Below, in pieces: positions 1 to 8,769 of a stretch of 64,000 nt of DNA. The notes below the pieces were generated by a model, which had not been told where the DNA came from, did not search any database, and saw nothing but the letters and a program-made list of their open reading frames with translations. The DNA lies in the NCBI GenBank assembly GCA_965205595.1, contig CBDBHI010000014.1, positions 1 through 64,000 on the forward strand, read 5' to 3'. The DNA is from CATQHP01 sp965205595. Its GTDB lineage: Bacteria > Acidobacteriota > Terriglobia > Bryobacterales > UBA6623. The stretch's first letter is position 1; each line of letters starts with the position of its first letter. Made by a program: the position numbers and the translations under genes.

Positions 1-294
1 ATGAAAGCCACTTACAATATGCTCGTCACAGTCGCGGCCACAACGCTCGCGACCCCGATGATGGCCTCGGCGCAGGCGCTTGACAAGTATTCAGGCGCGG
101 CAATCGGCGCCGGAATCATCGTTGTCGGAGCCGGTCTCGGCATTGGCAAGTTTACCGCCGCCGCCGTCGAGAGTATCGCTCGCCAGCCGCAGGCCGCCGA
201 AGAAATCAAGAGCGCCTTCCAGCTGCCGCTCTTCCTGCTCGAAGGCGTTGCGGTAATCGGCCTTGGCGCCGCATTCGTCGCGCTGTTGTTCTAG
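1..294 (+). CDS. atpE: F0F1 ATP synthase subunit c
   Basis: This is the proteolipid that forms the rotor ring of the ATP synthase F0 sector in the inner membrane. The 97-residue protein has two membrane helices joined by the conserved polar loop ARQPQA (about residues 60-65). The ion-binding carboxylate is Glu81 in the second helix, within LLEGVAV. The Na+-type pattern (a Gln in helix 1 and ES/T after the Glu) is absent, so an H+-translocating ring is inferred. Residues 1-26 resemble a signal peptide ending in ASAQA, which makes the protein longer than the usual 75-85 residues. The ATG lies at the first base of the window, so upstream genes such as atpB cannot be seen. atpF follows 21 bases downstream. 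Confidence 0.93.
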   Translation: MKATYNMLVTVAATTLATPMMASAQALDKYSGAAIGAGIIVVGAGLGIGKFTAAAVESIARQPQAAEEIKSAFQLPLFLLEGVAVIGLGAAFVALLF

Positions 295-315
295 TTCACT
301 CGGGGGTCCGGAACA

Positions 316-830
316 ATGGCCGGCGAAAGTGCATTACTAAAATTCGAACCAGGTCTGATGATCTGGACGGTGGTGACGTTCGTGTTCACGTTCGTCGCCC
401 TGCGTCTAATTGCCTGGAAGCCAATTCTCGGAGCTCTCGACGAGCGTGAGGGTCGCATCAAGGACTCGCTCGAGAAAGCTGAGCAGGCAGGCAGGGAAGC
501 CGAAGCGGCGATCGCGGTGAGAACAAGACTCGCATGGACGCGGCTCTGCGCAAATCCGAAGAACTCGTCGTGGCAGCCAAGCAGGAAGCCGAGCAGGTCC
601 GCACCAAAATGGTGGACGAAGCTCGCGCCGAGTCGAAGAAGATTGTCGATCAGGGTGTTAGGCGCATCGAGGCGGAACAGCGCGCGGCTGTCGCTGAGAT
701 CCGTAAGGAAACCGCTGCTCTGGCGATTCAAGCGGCCGAGCGGATTCTTAAGAAGAACCTCGACGCACCAGAGCAGCGCCGCATCGTCGATGATTTCCTC
801 GGTGAGTTGCCCGACGGACCGGTTAATTAG
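316..830 (+). CDS. atpF: F0F1 ATP synthase subunit b, frameshifted
   Basis: Subunit b is the peripheral stalk that joins F0 to F1. The N-terminal part (from 316) has one membrane helix, roughly residues 15-34, followed by the charged start of a long coiled coil. The rest of the coiled coil (KSEELVVAAKQEAEQ onwards) is in another frame and ends at 830. One missing base near 518, just before GAGAACAAG, explains the break. Restoring it gives a protein of about 171 residues, normal for the family. Because b is essential and atpE beside it is intact, a sequence error is more likely than a true pseudogene. The delta, alpha, gamma, beta and epsilon genes lie about 47 kb away in this window. Confidence 0.85.
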
Positions 831-1278
831 TCCGGTTCGACGCGGTGGCATGGGCGAATGTCGGCGCGTCGTCGACGTTGAATCCTAGGGTTGCAGCCTA
901 GGCTAATACAAACGCCACCCCCGCTGGGGGTTCAAGAGCGTGGCGCCGACAATGTGAAAACGGGGAAAAGCCCGATTCCAGAGCGTCGACTTTTTGTCCG
1001 CGGCTTAGCACCTCGCCTATTCGCTGATGCTTAGCTGGGGTAGGCTCGTTGGATAGGGCATATGGCCCACCGCATGCCCCCTCTACGCGGGCGCGACTGG
1101 TGCAACCGTTTATCTCTCAACCAGTTGCATCTACTATTACTGACCTACGACCACCCGCACTACGTATTCTTAATTGTATGACTAGGGTTAGGGGCGGATC
1201 GCTACTACGGACGGGCTATTTCACAATTCGAAGTGGCACAGGGTCTCTGCATGGACGCCCTCTGTCGAATATTGAATT
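831..1278. other. Intergenic region with GC-rich hairpins
   Basis: I see no convincing gene in this 448-base stretch. It holds a 6-bp hairpin at 917-931 (ACCCCC, loop GCT, GGGGGT) that could act as a weak terminator for atpF, although no T run follows. A second possible stem is GGGCAT at 1056-1061 with ATGCCC at 1074-1079. It has no tRNA-like T-arm and no recognisable SRP, tmRNA or RNase P core. It could hold an unrecognised structured RNA or only a terminator and promoter. Confidence 0.4.
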
Positions 1279-3270
1279 ATGCAGTGTCTGCTCTGCCACG
1301 AGAAGATCCCCCGGCTGCGCTCTTGGACCACTAAGTCGGAGTTCTGCTGCGACGAGCATGGGGCAATGTATAAGAAGCAGACGCTCGAGCGTCTGCTGAC
1401 TGAACAGACCTCCTCGCCTTCGAGCCAGGCCGCGGAGCCGGTCAATCCGTTTTTCGTTCCAACGGCGCAATCTACAACGGCCGTAGATACGCTGGAAAGC
1501 GAAAACGTGGCCCCGGCGCTAGAGTTCGATGACAGCTTCGGCGACGCCCATGGCGAGCCGCCGTTTGCCGCTCCGAACGTGGAACCGCTGCCGCCGATCG
1601 AGCCGAGTGACGCCGCTGGGCAATTTAGTCAGCAGCCGGCGCAGAGCCTCGAATCGCTCGGAAAATCGGCGGCTGAGACGGAGCCCGATTGGGGTGACCC
1701 GGAGCGGGCACTCGAAGAGTTGTGGAAGTCTACTGGAGGCCTAGATCCAATCTCGCCCGACTCGGGCTCGTATGAGGTGGGTCTTTCCGAATCCGCTGAC
1801 CTCTAGAACTTGACCGGCCCCGCGGCCCATCTAGACATCCCGCTAGACCGCTTCGAGCGCCCGGCGATCGAGTTGCCAGCGGCGAGTGCGGACGAGCTGG
1901 ATCTGCCGCCGATCGACAGCGGCTCATCTTCATACGGGGGCCACGCGGTAGAATCCCAATCGGCGGAAGACGCTCTGGCGGCGTTGCGGAATATTGCCTC
2001 GAAGCCGCGGGACAACCAGGTGCGAGATGAGCGCGACAGCGGGTCCAGTGACCAGCTTGGATTGGAGTCCGGCGCTGAGGGTGACGAAGAGGCGATCGAC
2101 AGCTTGCTGGGGCGTCTCGCAGAGAATGGCGCGCCATTGCCCCCGCTCGAACTCGAGGAGGAGGTGGCAGCTGCTCCGCCAGAGCCGTTCGCACCGACGG
2201 ATAGTGAGGTCGAGCTGGTAGGAGAGACGACGACCGAGCCGCCCGTCGCTCAAATCGAACCCACGATCTCTGAGGACTTCGTTGTCCCGGAGCCAGAACC
2301 AGAGCTGGAGTCAGAACCGGATCCACTCGCTGTTCAATCTCAGACTGACAACGACGAGACACTAGACAACTTTGAGCAGATGCTCGCCGAGACCGGGCTC
2401 GAATTCGGGTCGGACACCGACGAGGCGGACTTATATTATTCCGCGATCGCGCCCAAGGAGCCGATTATCGAGCCCGAAGTTGCCGAACCAACGGACCCAG
2501 CGATTTTTGACGTCGAAGCCGCGTCACTTCCCGAAGAGCCAGCGTTGGAATCTAGTATCGAAGACGTGTCCGAAGTTGCCGACGAGCTCGACGAACCTAT
2601 CGCGGTCGAGGTTTCCGCGACGCCCGAGATCCCCGACCTCACTGATGCACTCGGAACTCTCACCGAAGCGATCGTAGCCTCTGACGACGCCGAACCCGCC
2701 GAAACTGCTAACGTTCTTGCCTTCCCGGGTCCGGAGTCAAGCACCACCGAGGCCGTGCAGGAAGAAGTTCAAGTTCTTAGCGACAAGACCGAACGTAAGC
2801 CCGAAAAATCCGCGCGCAGCAAGAAGCGAACGAGCAGGGCGGATAAAAAAGATCGGCCGAACGTGCCAACGACCTCAGGTCTCGTCGACATGCGCGGAAG
2901 TAAATCCCTACGCTACAAACCTGAGTTCAAGATGCTTGCGGTCCATCCTGGGATTCGCTCGATTGAGAGCGAAGAAGCTATCGTGGAATTGACCAGCGGT
3001 GAGACGAAGCGCCGCGTCAGCGCGGTTGCTTACCTGAAGCCATCGACTGTCGCATTGTGGCGACAATCGTTCAGTGCGAGCGAAGAGCTGATTGCAGCGC
3101 TCACTGCGCGTCAACCGAGCGAATTCGAGCTCGACCTGCCACTTGCGGAATGGTCGCACACAAAGCCCGTACCGAGCTTGCCGCGTCTTGTCCAATACAA
3201 GATGAGCCTGAAGGGAGGGGTGATTCCAACACAAGATGAGCCTGGAGGTAATTTGGGCAAGGTCGATTAG
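1279..3270 (+). CDS. Acidic low-complexity protein with N-terminal Cys motif, split by in-frame TAG
   Basis: The function is not recognised. Two open stretches, 1279-1806 and 1810-3270, share one frame and are divided only by a TAG at 1804-1806, so they were most likely one protein of about 663 residues. The N terminus has a probable metal-binding motif: CLLC near residue 3, then FCCDEH near residue 22. A long middle region is very rich in Glu, Asp, Pro and Ser and is probably disordered. A Lys/Arg-rich patch follows (KSARSKKRTSRADKK). The last roughly 110 residues look like a folded domain (PEFKMLAVHPGIRS onwards). A cytoplasmic scaffold or regulatory role is possible but unproven. The second part could start at TTG 1810, but no good ribosome site is visible. 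A transposase gene begins 20 bases downstream. Confidence 0.55.
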
Positions 3271-3290
3271 GAACAGGCAAACTGCGGGCG

Positions 3291-4544
3291 ATGGGAGTCG
3301 CCGTGCAGCAAGCCGAATCAGTGAGTCTCGATGAGATCGAGAGTTTTCTCGACGGGTGTGGGTCCGTCGAGTTCCAGGCCGGAAGTCGAGCGGATAAATA
3401 CGCGCTCGTCGAAGGCGTCCTGAAGAGGCATCATTATGCCGACCAGAAGCGCTCGGTTAAAGGATTGTTGAGACGCTTCCTGAGCAAGCTAACCGGCTTA
3501 AGCCGCGCCCAATTGACTCGCCTCATCGGGCAGTTTTTGCGCGAAAAGTGCGTTCGGCCGACAGCCTATCGAAGGCGCCGCTTCCCCACCAAGTACAGCC
3601 GCGCCGACATCGTTCTCCTGGCGCATGTCGACCAAGTACAGCAACGTCTCTCCGGGCCGGCGACGCGTCGCATTCTCCAGCGCGAGTTCCAAATCTACAA
3701 CCGCAAGGAGTTCGAACGCCTTGCCGAACTGTCGGTGGGACACCTCTACAACTTGCGCAAACGCGCCGTCTACCGGCGACACAGTTTGCATCTCGACAAG
3801 ACTCGACCGACACCCGTGGCGATCGGCGAACGCCGCCAACCCGAGCCGCGAGGACGTCCGGGCTACCTGCGCATCGACACCGTGCACTCGCCCGAACAGG
3901 AAGGTGAAAAAGGCGCCTACAGCATCAACGTGGTCGACGAAGTGACGCAGTGGCAGGCCGTCGGCTGCGTCCAACGCATCAACGAAAACCACCTCATTCC
4001 CTTGCTGGAAGGCCTTTTGGAACAATTTCCATTTATCGTTCGCGGCTTTCACTCCGACAATGGCAGCGAATTCGTCAACCATCAAACCGCTAAACTGCTC
4101 GAGAAGTTGCGAATTGAATTTACGAAGTCTCGCGCGCGCCGTTCGAACGACAATGCCTTGGTCGAAACCAAGAACGGCGCGGTGGTGCGCAAGTGGATGG
4201 GCTACCAGTTTTTGCCCTCGGAAGCGACGCAGGCGATCGACACCTTCTACCGCCAGTGGCTCAACCCGTACTTGAATTTTCATCGCCCATGCGCTTTCGC
4301 CAGCGAGCGCCGAGACCGCCGCGGCAAGTTGCGCAAGGTGTACGCCGAGTGGAGCACGCCGTGGGAAAAGCTGCTCAGCCTGCCCGCCGAGCAGCGCGGC
4401 CTGCGCGCGGATCGCTCGCTCAAGAAGCTCCAAGCGCGAGCGGACACTTGTTCCGACACCGAGTTTGCCGAGCAACTCGACGCTCAGCGCAACGAACTGC
4501 AACGCGTCTGCAAAGACCTCGCGATCTGCTGGCGCACGCGCTAG
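3291..4544 (+). CDS. DDE integrase-core transposase
   Basis: This is a 417-residue transposase with an rve-type integrase core. The N-terminal 150 residues are helical and basic and probably bind DNA. The catalytic triad is visible as Asp in RIDTVH, Asp in HSDNGSEF and Glu in ALVETKNG. A Lys/Arg-rich C terminus follows. GTG at 3303 is an alternative start. The gene appears intact. I could not define terminal inverted repeats, so the element limits are unknown. A 9-bp hairpin begins at the stop codon, and short repeats lie between 4571 and 4745. The neighbouring gene fragment at 4720-4944 suggests that the insertion damaged local genes. Confidence 0.85.
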   Translation: MGVAVQQAESVSLDEIESFLDGCGSVEFQAGSRADKYALVEGVLKRHHYADQKRSVKGLLRRFLSKLTGLSRAQLTRLIGQFLREKCVRPTAYRRRRFPTKYSRADIVLLAHVDQVQQRLSGPATRRILQREFQIYNRKEFERLAELSVGHLYNLRKRAVYRRHSLHLDKTRPTPVAIGERRQPEPRGRPGYLRIDTVHSPEQEGEKGAYSINVVDEVTQWQAVGCVQRINENHLIPLLEGLLEQFPFIVRGFHSDNGSEFVNHQTAKLLEKLRIEFTKSRARRSNDNALVETKNGAVVRKWMGYQFLPSEATQAIDTFYRQWLNPYLNFHRPCAFASERRDRRGKLRKVYAEWSTPWEKLLSLPAEQRGLRADRSLKKLQARADTCSDTEFAEQLDAQRNELQRVCKDLAICWRTR

Positions 4545-4570
4545 ACAACGCCCCGACCCGAGGCGTTGTC
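4544..4570 (+). terminator. Hairpin after the transposase gene
   Basis: GACAACGCC at 4544-4552 pairs perfectly with GGCGTTGTC at 4562-4570 across a 9-base loop. It starts on the last base of the stop codon. No T run follows, so it may be a factor-assisted terminator or a structural part of the element end. Confidence 0.5.
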
Positions 4571-4663
4571 GGCTCCTCCGGCCCACGTCCGAAGACGGCC
4601 GTGGGGTCTCGCCTGGGATGGCTGCAAAGGGGGACTGGGGCTGCCGCCCCTTCCCCCTTATGC

Positions 4664-4745
4664 AATCCCCCTCACCCCGCCCTACGAAGCCACAAATAGC
4701 TGTAGCCGCCGACCTCAACTCACGCTATAATCCCCCTCACCCCGC
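4664..4745. repeat. 17-bp direct repeat pair
   Basis: AATCCCCCTCACCCCGC occurs at 4664-4680 and again, identically, at 4729-4745. The pair lies between the transposase gene and the broken minus-strand gene whose reading frame runs into the second copy. It could mark the edge of the mobile element or be a remnant of a dispersed repeat. Confidence 0.6.
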
Positions 4746-4944
4746 AGCTGCTTCGCCTCTCTCCTTCAGGCTCATCTTTCAATTGGAAAAGAGGCAACGC
4801 TTTACCCGTGAAGAGAATGAGATCGACCCGACGCATGGAACCGCGGTTTAGTTGCTCGATGAAGCCCCTTAAGTTTTCTTCGGCGATGCGCTCGGGCAGG
4901 AAGGAGGCCCAGCGTTCGAGCAGGGCGAGAGTCCGCATGCTCAT
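4720..4944 (-). pseudogene. Truncated gene coupled to padR
   Basis: This short reading frame (74 codons) starts with ATG at 4944 and overlaps the TGA stop of padR, as expected for translational coupling. Residues from RTLALLERWASFLP to QLKDEPEGERR look like genuine protein. The last ten or so codons are encoded by the 17-bp repeat region and look foreign. In many genomes a PadR regulator is followed by the membrane protein or transporter it controls, so this may be the cut-off N terminus of such a partner. I do not recognise the family. Confidence 0.45.
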
Positions 4945-5255
4945 CGCGATGCCTCGGGTTCGAGGCGGAACAATCGAGAGACGGTCTCACGATGAGCCGC
5001 CGCGGACGATGCGCCCTCGCCGGTCAACTCGTAGTAGCGTCGCGGCCGACCACCGGTTTCGCTAACAGGCTCACCCTTATAACTGCGAACGAGCCCGTCG
5101 CGCTCAAGTGACCGCAGCGCCGGATAGACACTTCCGTGTAAGAGTTTGAGCTGCCCTTGGATAGCCTGCTCGACGCGGTCGATCAGCTCCAGGCCATAGC
5201 TTGGGCCTTCGATCAGTGCTTGCAAAAGGGCGGCGGCGTTGACTGGAGCGTCCAC
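4941..5255 (-). CDS. PadR family transcriptional regulator
   Basis: This 104-residue protein has the PadR-type winged helix. Recognisable parts are the first helix around ALLQALIEGPSYGLELIDRV, the core LLHGSVYPALRSLERDGLV and the wing containing GGRPRRYYELT. PadR proteins are dimeric repressors that usually control an adjacent transporter or stress gene. The start is a GTG at 5255. The upstream 45 bases before the eno stop are AT-rich and contain direct repeats that could serve as promoter and operator. The coupled downstream gene at 4944 is truncated. The small size matches the short PadR class common in acidobacteria. Confidence 0.9.
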   Translation of the reverse strand: MDAPVNAAALLQALIEGPSYGLELIDRVEQAIQGQLKLLHGSVYPALRSLERDGLVRSYKGEPVSETGGRPRRYYELTGEGASSAAAHRETVSRLFRLEPEASR

Positions 5256-5264
5256 GCAGACGTA

Positions 5265-5297
5265 ATGTCAAATTTTGATAATTTGATAATATGTCAA
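5265..5297 (-). promoter_or_regulatory. AT-rich repeat region upstream of padR
   Basis: ATGTCAA occurs at 5265-5271 and 5291-5297. On the minus strand each includes TTGACA, a perfect -35 hexamer. Between them lies a perfect tandem repeat of TTGATAAT at 5275-5282 and 5283-5290. The stretch stands out from its GC-rich surroundings and sits just upstream of padR. It may be the promoter with an autoregulatory operator. No strong -10 hexamer is evident. Confidence 0.4.
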
Positions 5298-5300
5298 CCC

Positions 5301-6548
5301 TTAGCGGCGCATGTCGGCTTCGATGCGCAGTAGCCGGTTGTATTTAGACAGCCGCTCCGAGCGCGTGATCGAGCCGACTTTGATTTGGCCCGCCCCTGAC
5401 GCCACTGCTAGGTCAGCTAGGAACGTGTCTTCCGTTTCACCGGAACGCGCTGACACCACGGCTTTGAAGCCGGCTTCGCGTGAGCGGTCGATCACCTGAA
5501 ATGTCTCGCTCAGGGTGCCGATTTGGTTCATCTTTACCAGTACGGCGTTGGCGGCTCGCTCTTCGATGGCGCGCTCGAGCCGTGCTGGATTCGTCACCAG
5601 AAAATCGTCGCCAATGAGCGAGCACTGCGCACCGATGAGTTCCGTAGCCCGTCTCCAGCCATCCCAGTCATCTTCAGCGAGCCCGTCTTCAATGGAGACA
5701 ATCGGGAACTTTTCGATCCAGCGACCGTAGATCTGGATCAGCTGGTCGGCGGTCACAACTCGTCGCTCGCTTTCGAGGTGATACTTGCCGCCGCGATAGA
5801 AGTGCGACGCGGCGACGTCGATCGCGATCGAAATCTGCGCTCCCGGGACGTACCCCGCGCCTTCAATCGCGCGGATCATGTATTCAAGCGCTGCTTCGTT
5901 CGATTTGAGATGCGGCCCCCAGCCTCCTTCGTCCGCCACGCCGGTCAATGTGTATCCGTCGCGGTCGAGAACCTCAGCCATCGTGCGGTGGATGCGAACT
6001 GTCGCCTCCAGCGCTTCGCTGAGACTCGCGAAACCGTGCGGGATTGCCAGAAAATCTTGGAATTCAATCTGTTTCCCGGCGTGCAGCCCGCCCGAAAGAA
6101 TATTGATCATGGGGATTGGCAGCTTGGCATCGCGCGTACCCTTGAGGTGAATCCAAAGGTCAACGCCGCGAGCCAGAGCGACGGCGCGAGCGATAGCGCA
6201 CGAGACCCCAAGTATTGCGTTTGCGCCGAGGTTCGACTTGTTCTCGGTGCCGTCGAGTTCGATCATGCGCTCATCTAGACGGTCTTGATACTCGATGCCG
6301 GTTCCGCGTAGAGCTTCGAATAATGGACCGTTGACGTTGGCAACAGCCTTCGAGACGGCCCTGCCTTGATGGCCGCCGCCCAGTCCGTCGCGCAATTCGA
6401 GGGCTTCGTGGCGTCCCGTCGAGGCGCCGGAGGGCACCTGCGCCGAGGCGCTCGTTCCGTCTGATAGCCGCGCTTCGACCTCGAGTGTCGGGTTGCCACG
6501 CGAGTCGAGGATCTGTAGCGCCGAGAGGGCTGTGAGCTTGAGTGCCAT
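5301..6548 (-). CDS. eno: Enolase
   Basis: Enolase interconverts 2-phosphoglycerate and phosphoenolpyruvate in glycolysis and acts as an Mg2+-dependent cytoplasmic dimer. The protein has 415 residues, slightly shorter than the usual 425-435. The N-terminal ILDSRGNPTLEVE and PSGASTGRHEALELRDG loops are conserved. The barrel carries the metal ligands in SIAIDVAASHF, SIEDGLAEDDW and IGDDFLVTN, the catalytic Lys in VLVKMNQIGT and the SARSGETED loop. The start ATG at 6548 gives the expected N terminus. It is divergent from the oxidoreductase gene that begins near 6632, and padR lies downstream on the same strand. Confidence 0.97.
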   Translation of the reverse strand: MALKLTALSALQILDSRGNPTLEVEARLSDGTSASAQVPSGASTGRHEALELRDGLGGGHQGRAVSKAVANVNGPLFEALRGTGIEYQDRLDERMIELDGTENKSNLGANAILGVSCAIARAVALARGVDLWIHLKGTRDAKLPIPMINILSGGLHAGKQIEFQDFLAIPHGFASLSEALEATVRIHRTMAEVLDRDGYTLTGVADEGGWGPHLKSNEAALEYMIRAIEGAGYVPGAQISIAIDVAASHFYRGGKYHLESERRVVTADQLIQIYGRWIEKFPIVSIEDGLAEDDWDGWRRATELIGAQCSLIGDDFLVTNPARLERAIEERAANAVLVKMNQIGTLSETFQVIDRSREAGFKAVVSARSGETEDTFLADLAVASGAGQIKVGSITRSERLSKYNRLLRIEADMRR

Positions 6549-6631
6549 TGAGTCCAGGCTAGCAACGACTTATCGGACACCCCGCCGTCTTACTGCAGGC
6601 CATAGAATATGAACATGTCAACGAATTCGGA

Positions 6632-7854
6632 GTGACTCGACGATCTTTCGTGGCCAGCGCCACCGCGGCAACCACGGCAGTCCGCGCGCTGACCGCCAAA
6701 AGCGCCGCGCGCGTGATTGGAGCGAACGACCGCTTGCACGTTGGAGTGATCGGTGCCGGCGGCAACGCCAATGGCCACATGCGCGCCCTGAAGACGTGGC
6801 GGACGGCCACAACGTCGAGATTAACGCTGTATGTGACCTCTACGACAAGCGCCGCGAGGCAGCGGCTGAATTCACCGGCGGTCGGCCCTATAAGGAATAC
6901 CGGCGGCTGCTCGAAAATCCGGATCTCGACTACGTGACGATCTCGGTCCCGGAGCACTGGCACGCGCAGATCACTCTCGATGCAGCCGATCAGGGTCTGC
7001 ACATTTACTGCGAAAAACCGCTGACGTACTCCATTGAAGAAGGCGTCGAAGTCGTCAAGAAGATCAAGCAGACCGGCGTAGTCTTGCAGTGCGGCATCCA
7101 GGGAATGTCCGACGACTCCTATGAGGCCGCCGGACGGTACATCAAAGACGGCAAAATCGGCCAGGTGGTGATGGCTCAGATCGACTACTCTCGCAACCAC
7201 GCCGATGACATGTGGGCAAAGGAGCACGAGCCCGATTGCCAACCGGGCGTGAATCTTGACTGGAAGACGTTCCTAGGCAAAGCGAAAAAGCGCCGCTGGG
7301 AGCCCGACCGCTTCTTCGCGTGGCGACGCTACTGGGACTACTCAGGCGGAATCGCAACCGATCTGTTTGTCCACCGGCTTGCGCGCATCGTCAGGGCGTG
7401 CGGGCTCACGACCCCCAGCCGCGTAGTCGCGACCGGTGGCCAGTACGTCTTCAACAAGACCGGCGCGGAAGTGCCCGACACGTTCAATGCGATGCTTGAG
7501 TACCCCGAGGTCAACGTCATTCTGGTGTCATCGATGGCCAACCAGGCGAAGATTCGCCACATCATTCGCGGACGCAAGGGAACGATTGAGTTTACGAAGG
7601 AAGGCTTCTTTGTCGAGCCGGAAGGCCTGTATAGAGAAGAAGTAAAACCTTTCGTGCACGAGAAATCCGGCGGCGAAGACATGGTGCTGCACCACCACAA
7701 CCTGCACAATGCGATCCGAACCGGCGAGGCGTTAAAGTGCGACGTCGAGATGGGATTCAACGTCTCGATGGCGTGCCAGATGGCGGTCGAGTCGTTTCGA
7801 ATGAAGAAGTCGCTGAGCTGGGATCGCCGGCGTAAGCGGGTTGTGAAAACTTAG
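6632..7854 (+). CDS. Gfo/Idh/MocA family oxidoreductase with Tat-like leader, frameshifted
   Basis: This is an NAD(P)-dependent oxidoreductase of the Gfo/Idh/MocA family, probably exported and acting on a sugar or sugar derivative. The N terminus has a twin-arginine motif (TRRSFVASA), then the Rossmann start LHVGVIGAGGNANGHM. The frame breaks at about 6793. One missing G there (AAGGACGTG read as AAGACGTG) restores HMRALKDVADGHNVEI. The rest, to 7854, includes the family's EKPLTYS motif and the barrel with GGIATDLFVHRL, which holds the usual catalytic His. The corrected length is about 407 residues. An ATG at 6609 or 6615 lies in another frame, and a further missing G near 6631 would join it to the leader, so the true start is uncertain. 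Confidence 0.85.
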
Positions 7855-7859
7855 TACGC

Positions 7860-8432
7860 CTAGACGCCGAAGTTTTCATCAGAAGAGCCTGCGCGATCGG
7901 CCTGGCTGGTTTCGCGCAACTGGCGGAACATTTCCTCAACCTCGCGCTCATCTTCTTCCCTCAGCAACCGGGGCCGTTGAGCTGGTTGCAACTGCGTGGC
8001 TGCTCGGATCGGAGCCGTTTCGCCCCAGAACTCGCCATACGGTTCGCCATCTATCGTGGCGTCGCGCGATTTTCGCCTGATTTTCTGCAATAAGCGTTCA
8101 GACGAACGAACATCGCCGGGGTGGATCAAACGGATCTTCCGGCCGTCGTGGAGCCTGAGTCGAACGATCAATGGTGAGTGCCAACCGGTGGTTTCGATAG
8201 CGCCAATTTCGTACCAGCGGATGGTCTTACCGCCGACGGTGAGGCTGGCCGCCTCGACCTCAATGACGGGGCGCGTCCACAAGTAGTACAGCAACGCGGC
8301 GCTGAGAGCGAACAGCAGCGCGGTAAGCAGTGAAGCGGGCACGAAAACGCCGTAGACGGAGCAGACCACAGCCAATGCCGACGCGATAACGCTGCCTAAG
8401 CGGTACTGCTGGAGTGGCACGAAGCGTTCCAT
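7860..8432 (-). CDS. Membrane protein with PH-like domain, unknown function
   Basis: This 190-residue protein has two hydrophobic segments (about residues 14-28 and 32-52), followed by a soluble part. The strand pattern IEVEAASLTVGGKTIRWYEI and LIVRLRLHDGRKIRLI resembles the bacterial PH-like domains of small membrane proteins. The C terminus is charged and helical (REEDEREVEEMFRQL). The function is unknown. It is convergent with the preceding oxidoreductase gene, with only 5 bases between the two stop codons. The family assignment is based on pattern and is tentative. Confidence 0.7.
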   Translation of the reverse strand: MERFVPLQQYRLGSVIASALAVVCSVYGVFVPASLLTALLFALSAALLYYLWTRPVIEVEAASLTVGGKTIRWYEIGAIETTGWHSPLIVRLRLHDGRKIRLIHPGDVRSSERLLQKIRRKSRDATIDGEPYGEFWGETAPIRAATQLQPAQRPRLLREEDEREVEEMFRQLRETSQADRAGSSDENFGV

Positions 8433-8769
8433 GAGTTACGGCTCATGCATCAGACTAGCGGGCGGGGCCGCCGGGGTCAACCGGGTCTTGGCCCTACAAC
8501 TTACCATCTTCGTACTAGCCCAAACGGTCCATTAATTCGCCGCGTAGGGTCGGGCGACCTTGTCGTTGAGTCTTAGGCCGAGGTCGACCGTCGTGAATTG
8601 GCGCCGGCGGGGTCCAACATGCCACGGCTGTAGCGACGGGGGGCCGCTCTTCGGTTCTTGATGATTTCACGGCGTCGCGTTCGACGCCTATCGCAGGCAA
8701 TCGCGCCCCCACGAAGCGGTGCTCTACCCGGATTCAAGCCTTCCGCCGATTCAAGTATGAGGGCGAAGC
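8433..8769. other. Intergenic region, nothing recognised
   Basis: This 337-base GC-rich region separates two divergent genes. It presumably holds both promoters. No clear -35/-10 pair, RNA gene or strong hairpin could be singled out. Confidence 0.4.

Noticed and set aside
920..945. A tRNA, suggested by GGGGGTTCAAG resembling a T-arm
   Set aside because: The matching stem is not where a T-arm needs it, and no acceptor, D or anticodon arms can be drawn around it.
3271..4745. Exact ends of the transposon carrying the DDE transposase gene
   Set aside because: No inverted repeat pair or target duplication could be found around the gene, so no element limits are claimed.
6609..6632. A second frameshift (missing G near 6631) joining an upstream ATG to the Tat leader of the MocA-type gene
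   Set aside because: GTG at 6632 already gives a workable leader, so the extra error is not needed; it cannot be decided from this sequence.
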